Part shown: in pieces, positions 1 to 8,028 of the stretch
Position numbering within the stretch: position 1 is the first letter of the stretch
Layout: each line of letters begins with the position of its first letter
Source: Bradyrhizobium icense
GTDB lineage: Bacteria > Pseudomonadota > Alphaproteobacteria > Rhizobiales > Xanthobacteraceae
DNA length: 64,000 bases
Reading direction: 5' to 3'
Assembly: GCF_001693385.1 (NCBI RefSeq)
Contig: NZ_CP016428.1
Coordinates: forward strand, 5,890,001-5,954,000
Program-made: the position numbers and the translations under genes
Notes under the pieces: generated by a model
The model's input: the letters and a program-made list of their open reading frames with translations, nothing else
Told to the model about the DNA's origin: nothing
Database searches by the model: none

Positions 1-2
1 CA

Positions 3-338
3 CTTTCGGTCGGCATCGATAAGATCGAACGGCGTTGTCGTCTGCTTGCGGAGGAGTTGCGCACCTTGCTCACCGCAGTTCCTGGATTGTCAATTCATGA
101 CCTCGGGGAACGTCGCGCTTCAATCGTGTCGTTCACTCTTGGCAACGCGGGCGCACGCGAGGTCATGCGTCGTCTTGCAACAGAACAAATCAATGTGTCG
201 GTCTCCCCACCAACAAGTACACCATTGGACGCGACGTGGAGAAAGCTTCCGGATATCGTTCGCGCTTCGCCGCATTACTATAATACAATTGAGGAGGTTC
301 ACACTCTCGCGTCAGCGGTCTGCCGAATAGCAGCATGA
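3..338 (+). CDS. PLP-dependent aminotransferase class V family protein, C-terminal part (truncated by window edge)
   Basis: The reading frame is open from the first complete codon at position 3 and ends with TGA at 336-338, so the start lies outside the window. The visible 111 residues resemble the small C-terminal domain of class V aminotransferase / cysteine desulfurase-like enzymes: a stretch on NVSVSPPTSTPLD, then the typical ending with RASPHYYNT and a glutamate-rich helix (IEEVHTL). The PLP lysine would lie upstream and cannot be checked. Substrate and pathway cannot be deduced. It borders a gene-poor stretch and could be the edge of an integrated segment. Confidence 0.7.
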   Translation, partial: LSVGIDKIERRCRLLAEELRTLLTAVPGLSIHDLGERRASIVSFTLGNAGAREVMRRLATEQINVSVSPPTSTPLDATWRKLPDIVRASPHYYNTIEEVHTLASAVCRIAA

Positions 339-1235
339 CCTTAGCACCCAAAAGCGGGATGAGATTTAGGCTGAATCGACTTGGGATTTCAGCGTATTTA
401 GCCTGAGGCCTCACGTCACGACTCGCATCCGCGTGCTAGAAGAGGCCACTAGGCGTACCTGTATTCCAGCGCCACGCCCGGAAGATTCCGGTTCCGACGT
501 GATACGGGAGAGACAGCGAGGTGTATCGCCACCGCGCCGGGAAGAGCCCAGCCTCGGAAATTCACGAGCCGCTAGGAAATCTTGCTCACATGGAAGCAAC
601 CGCAGACGGAACCCCGCAAGCAGAGTCCATTAGCTTTCACAATCGCTTGTGAGGCTTCTAGTCCGACTCCGGTCACATCGTTGCCTTCGATGACGCACCC
701 TGCGGAGGAGTTCTCGTCGTCTCCCAAGATTAGAATTGGAAGGAGCGAGCCCAGTTTCTCCGTGGGCGCTGCCCTTCTGCTTTTCCTGGCGCGCTCGGAT
801 TCACGTTACTAAAAATGGGCTGACCAATGCCTTGCGAATTCACAGATCGCCGGCGGAGACCATCTCGACATCGAACGCATCCAAAGAGGAACAAATGTCG
901 CTCCCTATCAGCTGTACGGTGGGAAACTGTCAGGCACAGCCACCGGGGTGAGCTGCCGCGCGGGTTTCTATCGCTCCTCTACGAATTGATCCCCACACCG
1001 CCTGCCGATCGGAAAACGCCTTCGTTTCTAGCGATGAACGCTTTCGGCCAAACTCCAGTCTCCAAAGCGTCCGCACCGCCTACTTGGAACGAGTGTCTGA
1101 CACAAGTCCGTTCATCCCCTGACAGTGGTCACGCAGAAGCTGCGGCGGCATTTCGTTTGGGGTCATCTTCGGAGGTCACAGCTACTCCGCGCCATGTCCG
1201 TTGCTCGTAGGACCCGCACATGCACTCATCGGCAT
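339..1235. other. gene-poor stretch, about 900 bp, probably decayed coding DNA
   Basis: No convincing intact gene is seen on either strand. Short coding-like runs occur on the plus strand, for example a stretch near 815-985 and another near 1160-1255, but each is cut by stop codons and lacks a plausible start. This fits relics of genes in a degenerating island, but I cannot name the ancestors. Confidence 0.5.
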
Positions 1236-1484
1236 TTATAGCGGCAGCTCTGCCTGATTGCCGGACCAGTCGATAATGTTCAATGACAGTCCTCGCCTGA
1301 TCATCTCAACTTCGAGATCAGCAGCATGATTTTTCCAATCCTGCGTTTCTCGAACTCGAAATTGAGGTTCTTCGCCGCGAGCTTTTTTTTCGTCATCAGC
1401 GGCGAGCGCGCCGCGAACGCCCTCATACATCATCACGATGCTGGCATCGCTGAAAGCCTGATAGTTCATCGAGTAGCGCCCCAT
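1236..1484 (-). CDS. conserved hypothetical protein, about 82 aa
   Basis: Small acidic protein read from an ATG at 1484 (a second in-frame ATG at 1469, starting MNYQAF, is equally possible and has a GGGGCG run upstream). No signal peptide or membrane segment. The middle contains EEPQFRVRETQDWKNHA and a C-terminal helix (ADLEVEMIRRGL), suggesting a soluble alpha-helical protein. The family looks like the small proteins widespread in Bradyrhizobium but I do not know its role. A CtrA-like box lies about 90-100 bp upstream, so cell-cycle control is possible. Confidence 0.6.
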   Translation of the reverse strand: MGRYSMNYQAFSDASIVMMYEGVRGALAADDEKKARGEEPQFRVRETQDWKNHAADLEVEMIRRGLSLNIIDWSGNQAELPL

Positions 1485-1571
1485 AAACAAGCCGTCGCTG
1501 GATGAACCAGCAACGGCTTTACGTAAAGACGTGACCAGCAGAAGGTCGATACGATACTAGAACGACGATGG

Positions 1572-1586
1572 TTAAGTCGCAGTTAA
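1572..1586 (-). promoter_or_regulatory. candidate CtrA-binding site TTAA-N7-TTAA
   Basis: TTAA, seven bases, TTAA: the full CtrA spacing. It is embedded in ATGGTTAA (reverse complement TTAACCAT, the Caulobacter half-site form), exactly as at the site upstream of flgB. It lies about 90 bp upstream of the minus-strand small gene at 1236-1484. Confidence 0.5.
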
Positions 1587-2456
1587 GTACGAATCTGCCA
1601 ATATGGTCAATGTGATACGCGACGCCGCTTAGTTCGATTCTGGACCGAGCTTCAGAAGCTCCGTTTCCAAACGGGCAAAAAAAATTGGCCGAAATTGAGC
1701 TGCTTACATAGCGAACTCAGCAGCTTAAGTGCTGGCTGGGGCGGGAGGGACCGAAGCTCCGAATGGCGGAATCAAAATCCGCCTACTTTCCCTCATCTAT
1801 CAACGCACATTCCGAACGCGCCTGCTTGACTAAACTGCAGCATAGACCGTCGATTGGCCGAACCCTCAGACCGCCAGCACCTTCAGCATTGGCTTTCCCA
1901 AACACAACCGTGCGCGAATTCTCCGCCCGTGAACCACCACGCGCAATGTATGGCCATCTCTCCGCAATCACATCTTCACGTGATACAACAGCAGCCAGCT
2001 AGCGCAACCGCAGGGCCTGTCCAGTCCATCATGGCCAAACTTGAGCGAGCTAAAGCAACAAAGGCGACGGCTTGATACGCTTCAGCAAAATTGGTCACAC
2101 CAAAAGATGACGCGGAAAGCCAGTCACCGGAAAATGATCCCTGTGTTCTTCTCCGATCTCACCGGCCCACAATGATCCTCGGCTCTTTCAGCTGTCCCAT
2201 AATACTCGAAGCTTTCTTGGCTTTCACTGGAGAGACGAGCGAACGCCGTGATTGAATGAATCGACGCAGAGCCTTCTTCCGTGCCACCCGTTCTAATCTG
2301 CGGTCCCCAACCTGGTGTCGAGAACGACATTCACAGGGGTGGATGTCAGGCGCGCGCGGTTCCGAAGCACGCCGCCGCTAGCTGTACGCAAGACCGCCGA
2401 TTTTGATGCAATTGCGGCGGCGGAGAAGGATGAACAGCCGAGCACAGGAGGGATCG
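1587..2456. other. gene-poor stretch, about 870 bp
   Basis: Several overlapping open frames of 60-80 codons exist on both strands (for instance 1763-2002 plus and 2124-2330 minus). None has a recognisable domain, a clear ribosome-binding site or coding-like codon use. I see no tRNA and no intact insertion sequence. Likely non-coding or relic DNA of the element that carries the integrase. Confidence 0.4.
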
Positions 2457-2666
2457 ATGACGATGACGGATGAGCCCCGCCAGAAGCGGAACCTGATTCC
2501 GTTGAAAAAGGCGTTGGAGCGGGGCGGTTTCGGCCGGACCAAGGCCTACAAGCTGATCAAGAAGGGAAAGATCATCGCCTACAAAATGGAGGGCCAGACC
2601 ATGGTCGATGCCGATTCCATCGACGCCTATCATATGACCCTCCCTCGCATTGAGCCGAGTACATGA
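2457..2666 (+). CDS. helix-turn-helix / excisionase-like DNA-binding protein, 69 aa
   Basis: Starts at ATG 2457 behind a good Shine-Dalgarno (AGGAGG at about 2446-2452). The protein has the MerR/Xis-like pattern ALERGGFGRTKAYKLIKKG followed by KMEGQTMVDADSIDAY, typical of small HTH_17/excisionase-type proteins in which a helix-turn-helix reads DNA and a short beta wing follows. It runs convergently toward the integrase with only 11 bp between stops, the usual arrangement for a recombination directionality factor or a regulator of an integrated element. Function as excisionase is inference. Confidence 0.7.
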   Translation: MTMTDEPRQKRNLIPLKKALERGGFGRTKAYKLIKKGKIIAYKMEGQTMVDADSIDAYHMTLPRIEPST

Positions 2667-2677
2667 AGGCGCTCTAG

Positions 2678-4063
2678 CTAGTTCGCGCAGCTTTCAAGGA
2701 TTGCCTTGATCGGCACAATCTTTTTTGGACAGGCAAAGCTATCGATCCGGTCAGCCCAATGCTGCATCAGCTTGGTGCGCGAGCCGATCAGGGCCAGCGG
2801 TCCGTGCCGCTTGTAGATCGCCTTTACCGAGTCACTTTCGAGATGCGCAAGTTGCAACTCGATGACGTCGCCATCCCATGCCTTGGCTTCCTTGATCTCC
2901 TCATGGTGACAAAGGGTCGAGAACGTAGTCCGGAAGCCATGGGCGCAATGTTCGGTCTTGGTGTCGATGCCGAGCGCACGCAGCCGACAACAGAGCGTTC
3001 TACCGGACAAGGGTGCATCTTCGGCACAAGCGAACACGTAGCGCCGATTGCCGGTGATTTTCCGCACGCGTCGCAGGATAGCGAGGGCTTGTCGCGACAG
3101 CGGCACAACATGATCCCAGCCGGTCTTCATCTTAGCAGCAGGAATAGTCCACCGTTCGGTATCCCAGTCGACCTCTGACCATTCCATGTTGTTGATCATG
3201 CCGGGGCGCGGAATGGTCAGTGCATCGAGCCGAAGGGCATCACCGACCACGTCGCCAAATCTGGCCTTTGCCCATGTCGGCATGATCAGCCTGAACAGGC
3301 GAACCACATCCTGCGGATCGGTGACGCCGGGCCGCGGCGTCGAGACATTGACAATAAGCTGCATCTTGCAGGCACGGAACGGATTATAGCCATCCCCTTC
3401 GAGGTCAGCGTAGTCGCAAACTTGCGAACCGATACTGTGAACTCGGTCACGGGTCTCTAGTCTGCCTTCAGCCTGCATCGCCCGAAAGAAAGCGAGAACG
3501 TCGGGGCGCTTGATGTCTTTCCGATAGAGCTTGCCGAAACGACCCTTCAGATAACCAGCCCATCTTTCGAGCAGCGCGATGGTTTCAGGACTGCGAACTG
3601 TGACAAGTCTGCCGCGCTTGATCTTCTCGATCTTCTTCTCTGCGAGCCATTCATCGATCCACACGCCGAGAGGGCGTTCGGCCGCCTGACGATGTCTTTC
3701 GAATTGCTTTTCGACGGAGGGATCGACTGGTGGGTTTTGGGCGAGCAGCGCCTTTGCGGCGTCGCGCTTCTGACGTGCAGTGGCGAGTGAGAAGGTGCCG
3801 TCGTTGCCATCGCCGTAAGGCCCGATGGAGTAGGTCTTCTGTCGGCCGTGAAAGCGATAGGCCATCTGCCAGAGCTTGGAGGCGGCTTTGCCCGGCCTGT
3901 TCAGGTCCGGCTTGATGAAGAGATAGAGACCGCCGCCTGTCACGTCAGAAATCTTGGTGGCGGTCCAAGCACCGTTCTCGAATTTCGGTTTGGCGGCGCG
4001 ACACTCGACGTCGGTCCTGATCTGCTCGGGGTTCGCGTGCTCGCCAACCTGACTGCGTGCCAT
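2678..4063 (-). CDS. tyrosine-type site-specific integrase (P4-like)
   Basis: About 461 aa from ATG 4063 (MARSQVGE); the frame stays open to 4186, but that extension runs over direct repeats and looks non-coding. The order is an N-terminal arm-DNA-binding domain (VTGGGLYLFIK... TYSIGPYGDG), a core-binding SAM-like domain, then the catalytic domain. All tyrosine recombinase residues appear present: Arg in IPRPGMINNMEW, Lys in AAKMKTGWDHVVPLS, His-x-x-Arg in HGFRTTFST, His in QLAHLESD and the nucleophile Tyr in KAIYKRHG. The enzyme would integrate or excise a mobile element by strand exchange at att sites. It probably marks the right end of the gene-poor island. Confidence 0.9.
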   Translation of the reverse strand: MARSQVGEHANPEQIRTDVECRAAKPKFENGAWTATKISDVTGGGLYLFIKPDLNRPGKAASKLWQMAYRFHGRQKTYSIGPYGDGNDGTFSLATARQKRDAAKALLAQNPPVDPSVEKQFERHRQAAERPLGVWIDEWLAEKKIEKIKRGRLVTVRSPETIALLERWAGYLKGRFGKLYRKDIKRPDVLAFFRAMQAEGRLETRDRVHSIGSQVCDYADLEGDGYNPFRACKMQLIVNVSTPRPGVTDPQDVVRLFRLIMPTWAKARFGDVVGDALRLDALTIPRPGMINNMEWSEVDWDTERWTIPAAKMKTGWDHVVPLSRQALAILRRVRKITGNRRYVFACAEDAPLSGRTLCCRLRALGIDTKTEHCAHGFRTTFSTLCHHEEIKEAKAWDGDVIELQLAHLESDSVKAIYKRHGPLALIGSRTKLMQHWADRIDSFACPKKIVPIKAILESCAN

Positions 4064-4121
4064 CTGCTTCGATTCTCGCGTCTCGGAAGATCGGAATTGT
4101 GCCGCGACGTTTGTTCTTCCG

Positions 4122-4144
4122 ATACCAACAAAAATACCAACAAA
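4122..4144. repeat. tandem direct repeat next to the integrase start
   Basis: The 11-mer ATACCAACAAA occurs at 4122-4132 and again at 4134-4144, period 12. Short direct repeats upstream of a phage-type integrase gene are often arm-type binding sites for the integrase; that role is inferred. Confidence 0.45.
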
Positions 4145-4343
4145 GTCGGCGGCTGGACGCGAATGAGAACAAACAGTGACGAACATGAATGTACGCGGAA
4201 ACCCCTACTTTTCAAGCACTTCTGAGCGTGTGCGAACACCATCAAACATCTTAGGACGTCTCCGAACACTCTGCTTTCTTACGTCCAAGGTAATCGAAAC
4301 GGGCCGCGGGCCGGGTCATTTTTGGGAGCACAGGAGATGACCC

Positions 4344-4574
4344 ATGCTGATGCTTTCGCTGTTCCACTTCGTCGCCTTCGTCGCCGCCATGATCCCCTGG
4401 GTACGCAATCTGGTCACCTGGCTCGTGGCACGCTCCCTGAACATGCCCGAGCCCCTGGTGCACGACACCGGCATGTTCGTGTTCGTGCAGGTGCAGGCGA
4501 TCGAGAACAGGGTCGGCAAGGCGCTCTGCCCGGTGCGGCTGATGCGTCAGCTCCGGTCGCTGCTGCAACGCTGA
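4344..4574 (+). CDS. small hypothetical membrane protein, 76 aa
   Basis: ATG 4344 follows AGGAG with a 7-nt spacer. A single hydrophobic N-terminal stretch (MLMLSLFHFVAFVAAMIPW) is followed by an amphipathic, basic C-terminus. It shares the strand with the membrane protein at 4612 and is separated from it by 37 bp with a second AGGAG, so the two are probably co-transcribed. A 157-codon open frame on the opposite strand overlaps it but lacks comparable start signals. Function unknown. Confidence 0.55.
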   Translation: MLMLSLFHFVAFVAAMIPWVRNLVTWLVARSLNMPEPLVHDTGMFVFVQVQAIENRVGKALCPVRLMRQLRSLLQR

Positions 4575-4611
4575 TCGCTGCCCCGTCCATTCCCAAGCAA
4601 AGGAGAACGTC

Positions 4612-5010
4612 ATGATCCATCCGTCCACCTTCCTGAGCCGCGCCCTGCTCGCCGACGCCGCCTTCAGCGGCGTCGCCGCTGTGGCGCTAACGCTCGGCGC
4701 CGGCGCGCTCGCGCCGTTCCTCAATTTGCCGGAAGTCTTGTTGCGCGAAACCGGGCTTTTCCTGATCGCCTATACCGCGCTGGTCGGCTGGCTGGCGACG
4801 AGGTCGACGGTGATGAAGGCGCTGGTGTTGTTCGTGATCATCGGTAACGCCGCGTGGACGCTGGGCAGCATTGCGCTACTTTTCTCGGGCGCGGTGTCGC
4901 CGAACCTGCTCGGTCAGGTCTTCATCGTGGCGCAGGCGATTGCAACCGGCGTGTTTGCCGAGCTGCAGTATATTGGACTGCGCAAGAGTGGTGCGACGGT
5001 GGCGGCGTAA
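4612..5010 (+). CDS. conserved hypothetical integral membrane protein, 132 aa
   Basis: Starts at ATG 4612 behind AAGGAGAA. Four hydrophobic helices are visible, at about residues 10-35, 45-63, 67-92 and 100-125, with very short loops. This is the build of small four-helix inner-membrane proteins common in rhizobia. No catalytic motif is seen. A dispersed palindromic repeat begins ten bases after the stop and may act as transcript end or mRNA stabiliser. Confidence 0.7.
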   Translation: MIHPSTFLSRALLADAAFSGVAAVALTLGAGALAPFLNLPEVLLRETGLFLIAYTALVGWLATRSTVMKALVLFVIIGNAAWTLGSIALLFSGAVSPNLLGQVFIVAQAIATGVFAELQYIGLRKSGATVAA

Positions 5011-5019
5011 GTCGTCATT

Positions 5020-5122
5020 GTCATTCCGGGATGGTGCGTAAGCACCAGACCCGGAATCGCGAGATTCTCTGGTGCGCAATTGCGCACCATAGTTCGATGC
5101 TTTCGCATCGCCCCGGAATGAC
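5020..5122. repeat. dispersed palindromic repeat, family A (copy 1)
   Basis: Bounded by GTCATTCCGGG and its complement CCCGGAATGAC, with internal hairpins GGTGCGTAAGCACC, GGTGCGCAATTGCGCACC and CGATGCTTTCGCATCG. Related copies occur at 10796-10912 and 17940-18025, all directly downstream of genes. Confidence 0.8.
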
Positions 5123-5135
5123 GCGCGGGAGCGCG

Positions 5136-5270
5136 TCAGCTCAACACCACCGCCGCAATCATTCCGGCAAAAGTCAGCACCAGCCCGATGACCAGCATCG
5201 GCACAAGGCTGCTGCCCGAATACGGATCAGCCTGCTCCTTGTTCGTCAAGATATGTGCACGATAAGCCAT
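5136..5270 (-). CDS. 44-aa single-span membrane protein coupled to truncated haemoglobin
   Basis: Translates to MAYRAHILTNKEQADPYSGS, then a hydrophobic helix (LVPMLVIGLVLTFAGMIAAVVLS) to the stop. Its ATG (5270-5268) overlaps the TGA of the haemoglobin gene as TGATG, indicating translational coupling. It therefore belongs to the haemoglobin operon and probably acts at the membrane with it. The family resembles short membrane proteins seen beside respiratory or NO-handling genes, but I cannot name it. Confidence 0.65.
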   Translation of the reverse strand: MAYRAHILTNKEQADPYSGSSLVPMLVIGLVLTFAGMIAAVVLS

Positions 5271-5740
5271 CACACTGCTCCTGCCTGATTGCGCCGAAAT
5301 CTTTCACCGTTCGCGAGCATGATGCCGTTGGCGCCGGCGATGCCAAGCTCGAGGCTCGCCGCAATCCGCCGCGCCCGTTCCACGAAATGCGCTTCCGCCT
5401 CCGGCGGGCATATCTCGCGCGCGGTGGCCTCGAACAGCGCGAGCCAGCGGTCGAAATGCGCGGCGTCGACCGGCAATGGCAGATGCTTGGCCATCGGCGT
5501 ACCGTGGTACCGGCCGGTCATCAGCGCAACGGACGACCAGAATGCGCACATCTGCTTCAGATGCGGCTCCCAATCCCTGATGCGCGCGTCGAAGATCGGC
5601 CCGAGCACCGCGTCCTCGCGGACCTTGACGTAGAAGCCGCGCACCAGGCGCTCGATCATCGCCTCGTCAATTCCGGTTCGTTCCATGATTTCGGCCATGA
5701 GCCGTTCGCGCCGCTCCGGCCCTGCCACGATCGCTTCCAT
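5270..5740 (-). CDS. group III truncated haemoglobin
   Basis: 156 aa, 2-on-2 globin. Family features seen: the W-E-P-H-L..M..FWS segment (DWEPHLKQMCAFWSSVALM), GRYHGTPMAKH with the distal region, and AAHFDRWLALF carrying the probable proximal haem-ligand histidine. This is the group III (Campylobacter Ctb-like) pattern. Such proteins bind O2 and NO and are usually tied to nitrosative stress. Its start lies 12 bp from a 27-bp palindrome and is divergent from an NsrR-like repressor, so NO-responsive control is likely. The gene is followed by an overlapping 44-aa membrane protein. Confidence 0.85.
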   Translation of the reverse strand: MEAIVAGPERRERLMAEIMERTGIDEAMIERLVRGFYVKVREDAVLGPIFDARIRDWEPHLKQMCAFWSSVALMTGRYHGTPMAKHLPLPVDAAHFDRWLALFEATAREICPPEAEAHFVERARRIAASLELGIAGANGIMLANGERFRRNQAGAV

Positions 5741-5752
5741 TTCGCCTGCCCT

Positions 5753-5779
5753 TAAATAGGTATTTCAAATACCTATTTA
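5753..5779. promoter_or_regulatory. perfect 27-bp palindromic operator (NsrR-like)
   Basis: Arms TAAATAGGTATTT and AAATACCTATTTA around a single central C, 13-1-13, without mismatch. It lies between the divergent haemoglobin and Rrf2 genes. The 11-1-11 core spacing matches the NsrR operator layout, though the bases differ from the enterobacterial consensus. Binding by the adjacent regulator is inferred. Confidence 0.75.
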
Positions 5780-5823
5780 GACGGCTATAGATGGTTTGCA
5801 AGCGGATCTTTTGAGAGGGCCCC

Positions 5824-6252
5824 ATGCGCCTGACGTCGTTCACGGATTTTGCGTTGCGCGCCCTGATGCGGCTGGCGGGCGAGCCCGGCCGTTCCTTCGC
5901 CACCAATGAGATCGCGGCCGAGTTCGGCATTTCGCGCAATCATCTGGCCAAGGTGGTTCGTGACCTCTCCGACAGCGGTTTCATCTCGACCCAGCGCGGC
6001 GTCGGCGGCGGCTTCATGCTGGCCCGCCCGGCCCAGTCGATCACCATCGGCGAGGTGGTGCGTGCGCTGGAGGGGCCGCCGCTGGTCGAATGTTTTCGCG
6101 AGGATGGCGGTAGTTGCGTGCTGAAGCCGCGCTGCCGGCTGAAAGCGAAGCTGGCTGCCGCCCGCGAAGCCTTCATGCGCGAGCTCGATGCCACGACGCT
6201 GGCGGAATGCGCCTACCCCGCGCAGCCCAGACGCAGTCAGGTGACCGCATGA
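5824..6252 (+). CDS. nsrR: Rrf2-family transcriptional regulator, NsrR-like
   Basis: 142 aa. N-terminal winged helix (MRLTSFTDFALRALMRLA, typical of the family; recognition helix near ISRNHLAKVVRDLS; wing RGVGGGFMLAR) and three cysteines, C90, C98 and C104 (ECFREDGGSCVLKPRCRL), in the place where NsrR and IscR bind an Fe-S cluster. It lies divergently to the truncated haemoglobin over a perfect palindrome, which argues for an NO-sensing repressor of that gene and of itself. Its stop overlaps the next start (ATGA). NsrR rather than another Rrf2 member is inference from context. Confidence 0.8.
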   Translation: MRLTSFTDFALRALMRLAGEPGRSFATNEIAAEFGISRNHLAKVVRDLSDSGFISTQRGVGGGFMLARPAQSITIGEVVRALEGPPLVECFREDGGSCVLKPRCRLKAKLAAAREAFMRELDATTLAECAYPAQPRRSQVTA

Positions 6253-6572
6253 AGCCCATAGAGAAGCATCAGGGCCTGCACATGAAACCGATCGAATTCG
6301 AGAATGGCACCGTGCAGATTGATGCCGTTATCGTCGCTGAAGGCCTCGGCCTTGCGCTGCCGCTCCTTCAGAAGGAGATGCGGGCGGGCAGGATCACGAG
6401 CTTTGCCGAGCGCGGCGTCGATGCCGACTTTGGCCGGCATCGGCTGACCTTCCTGTCCGCACACCGGCGGTTTCGCGTCGTGGTCGACGAAACAGGTACT
6501 ATCGTCCAACGATCCGCGGTCGACTTCGGCGATTCGTCGCTGCCGAAATCGGTGCGCAAGCCCGGCGGATAA
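6249..6572 (+). CDS. DUF6522 family protein, 107 aa
   Basis: Starts at ATG 6249, overlapping the TGA of the Rrf2 gene by four bases; a second ATG at 6282 (MKPIEFENG) is a possible alternative. Soluble, no signal peptide. It shows IDAVIVAEGLGLALPLLQKEMRAGRITSFAERGVDAD split into a small helical part, then a beta-rich C-terminus (HRLTFLSAHRRFRVVVDETG). This matches the small DUF6522 family, often found near nitrogen-oxide or respiratory genes in rhizobia. Biochemical role unknown; translational coupling ties it to the NO-type regulator. Confidence 0.65.
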   Translation: MKPIEKHQGLHMKPIEFENGTVQIDAVIVAEGLGLALPLLQKEMRAGRITSFAERGVDADFGRHRLTFLSAHRRFRVVVDETGTIVQRSAVDFGDSSLPKSVRKPGG

Positions 6573-6575
6573 GGG

Positions 6576-7253
6576 CTATGCCTGAAGGGCCGGCGCTGGC
6601 GCGGAGGCTGGCCGTTTCCGGCTGGCGGGCTTCTTGCCGATGCCTCTGACACGGCTGCTGCCGTTCAGATGCTTGCCGTTCAGTGAATGGCCGTTGAGCT
6701 TCTTCGACTTCCGCTCAGCCTCTGCCTTCAATTTATCCTTTGCTTCCGCCTTGGCCAGCTTCTCCGCCTGCTTCAGCGCCTTGCGCTCGGCCTTGGCCTT
6801 CAGCCGTGCCTTCTCCGCCCGGGCCTCAGCGCGCTTCTTCTTGCGCTTCTTTTCGCAAGAGGCGCATTTGCAGCCGATCGGCTTCAGATAGGCTTTGAAA
6901 TAGTCGGTGCCGTAATCGTAATTGATCTCCTCGCCCGGCTCGATGTTCTTGATGGCGCGAATGAACACCTTGCGCTTGCGAGGCTTGACGTCGGATTCGG
7001 CGTTCGGCTTGCAGGAATGGTTGATATAGCGGGCGATGTTCTTGCGCACCGAGCCGTCGATGGTCCAGCGGTCGTTCAGTTCGAACAGATATTTGTTCTC
7101 GATCGCGTCTTCTTCTTTCTTTTTCGAATCAAGAAGCGGCCCGAAGTAGCGGATGATCTTGGTGCCCTTCTTGATCGGCTTGGTGGCGAAAAGGCCAAGT
7201 CCAGTGCGGGAGCGGCCGACGCGATAGGGCTTGTTCGACGGTATGGAAGGCAT
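6576..7253 (-). CDS. SET-domain protein-lysine methyltransferase with lysine-rich tail
   Basis: About 225 aa from ATG 7253 (MPSIPSNKPYRVGRS); the longer frame upstream overlaps the next gene's leader and is unlikely. The SET core is clear: GLGLFATKPIKKGTKI, YFGP, RYINHSCKPNAES (AdoMet-binding NHSC), GEEINYDYG, and a post-SET cysteine cluster CKCASCEKK. Residues from about 145 on are almost purely Lys/Ala/Glu, resembling a histone H1 tail. It would transfer methyl groups from AdoMet to lysines of an unknown protein; the basic tail suggests nucleic-acid binding. Its stop is close to the convergent DUF6522 gene. Confidence 0.85.
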   Translation of the reverse strand: MPSIPSNKPYRVGRSRTGLGLFATKPIKKGTKIIRYFGPLLDSKKKEEDAIENKYLFELNDRWTIDGSVRKNIARYINHSCKPNAESDVKPRKRKVFIRAIKNIEPGEEINYDYGTDYFKAYLKPIGCKCASCEKKRKKKRAEARAEKARLKAKAERKALKQAEKLAKAEAKDKLKAEAERKSKKLNGHSLNGKHLNGSSRVRGIGKKPASRKRPASAPAPALQA

Positions 7254-7407
7254 GACGACTGAATGATGCACGCTCGAGAAAACAAGGAATTGCGAAGCCG
7301 CCCTTCTAGGACGATTCCGCGGCAATGTCAGGTGTTTCGCACATTCGCCTTGAACCTTCCCCAGATTGCACTGTCTACCCCCAAAGGTTCCACACAAGAA
7401 AGTCCAG

Positions 7408-8028
7408 ATGAAACGCGCCTCCCATCGACAGCTCGCCGTGCCGGCCGCCATGGCGCTCTTCGCCGCGGCATCTGGCCTGATTTCACTGGCCAACGCCCAA
7501 ACATTCGGCAGCAGCTACACGTCGACCGCGCCAAAGGACTGCCAAACGGTTGGCAAGCCCGAAGCCGACGGCAGCACGACGCAGGTCTGCCCCGGTAAAT
7601 CGGGGTTGGTGGTGCTGATCAGCGAGGGCGACCTGCGTGAAACCGTCTCGGTCGGGCGAAACCGCGAGACCGCCGCCAAGGAGCCGGCCGCGGAGGCATG
7701 GTTCGGCCCTTTCAATTCGACCGGCCACACCGTCGAATGGCGGGCGGTCGACGGCAGGCCGTTCGCGATCATTCAGCGCTGGCTGATCGCCGACAACAAC
7801 GACCTGGACAAGACCGGAAGCCCGATCACGAAACCGATGCTCGCCGTGACGCGGCTGCCGCCCGGGCCGGTCTGCCACGTCGCCTATATCGACGGCCAGG
7901 CCAACCGCAATCCCAACGAGCTTGCCCGCCAGGCCGCGGACGAATTTGCGCGTGATTTCAAGTGCGGCAAGGACGAAGTGAAGGTGATTGGCGAACGCGG
8001 CCGCGCGGTGGAATTGGCAAAGCGGTAA
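7408..8028 (+). CDS. exported hypothetical protein, 206 aa
   Basis: Start chosen at ATG 7408 (MKRASHRQLAVPAAMALFAA) because it gives a proper signal peptide ending near ANAQT; the open frame extends 14 codons upstream without a better signal. The mature part has four cysteines and reads like a small beta-rich periplasmic protein (DCQTVGKPEADGSTTQVCPG ... RPFAIIQRWLIADNND ... PVCHVAYIDGQANRNPNELA). The C-terminal half resembles the style of invasion-associated IalB-like periplasmic proteins, but I do not claim membership. Divergent to the SET gene. Confidence 0.7.
   Translation: MKRASHRQLAVPAAMALFAAASGLISLANAQTFGSSYTSTAPKDCQTVGKPEADGSTTQVCPGKSGLVVLISEGDLRETVSVGRNRETAAKEPAAEAWFGPFNSTGHTVEWRAVDGRPFAIIQRWLIADNNDLDKTGSPITKPMLAVTRLPPGPVCHVAYIDGQANRNPNELARQAADEFARDFKCGKDEVKVIGERGRAVELAKR

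Noticed and set aside
1640..1665. GTTCGATTC resembling a tRNA T-loop
   Set aside because: Flanking bases do not form acceptor or anticodon stems, so no tRNA or tRNA 3' fragment can be supported.
4251..4724. 157-codon minus-strand frame over the small membrane genes
   Set aside because: The plus-strand genes have good ribosome-binding sites and hydrophobic helices; the minus frame has neither.
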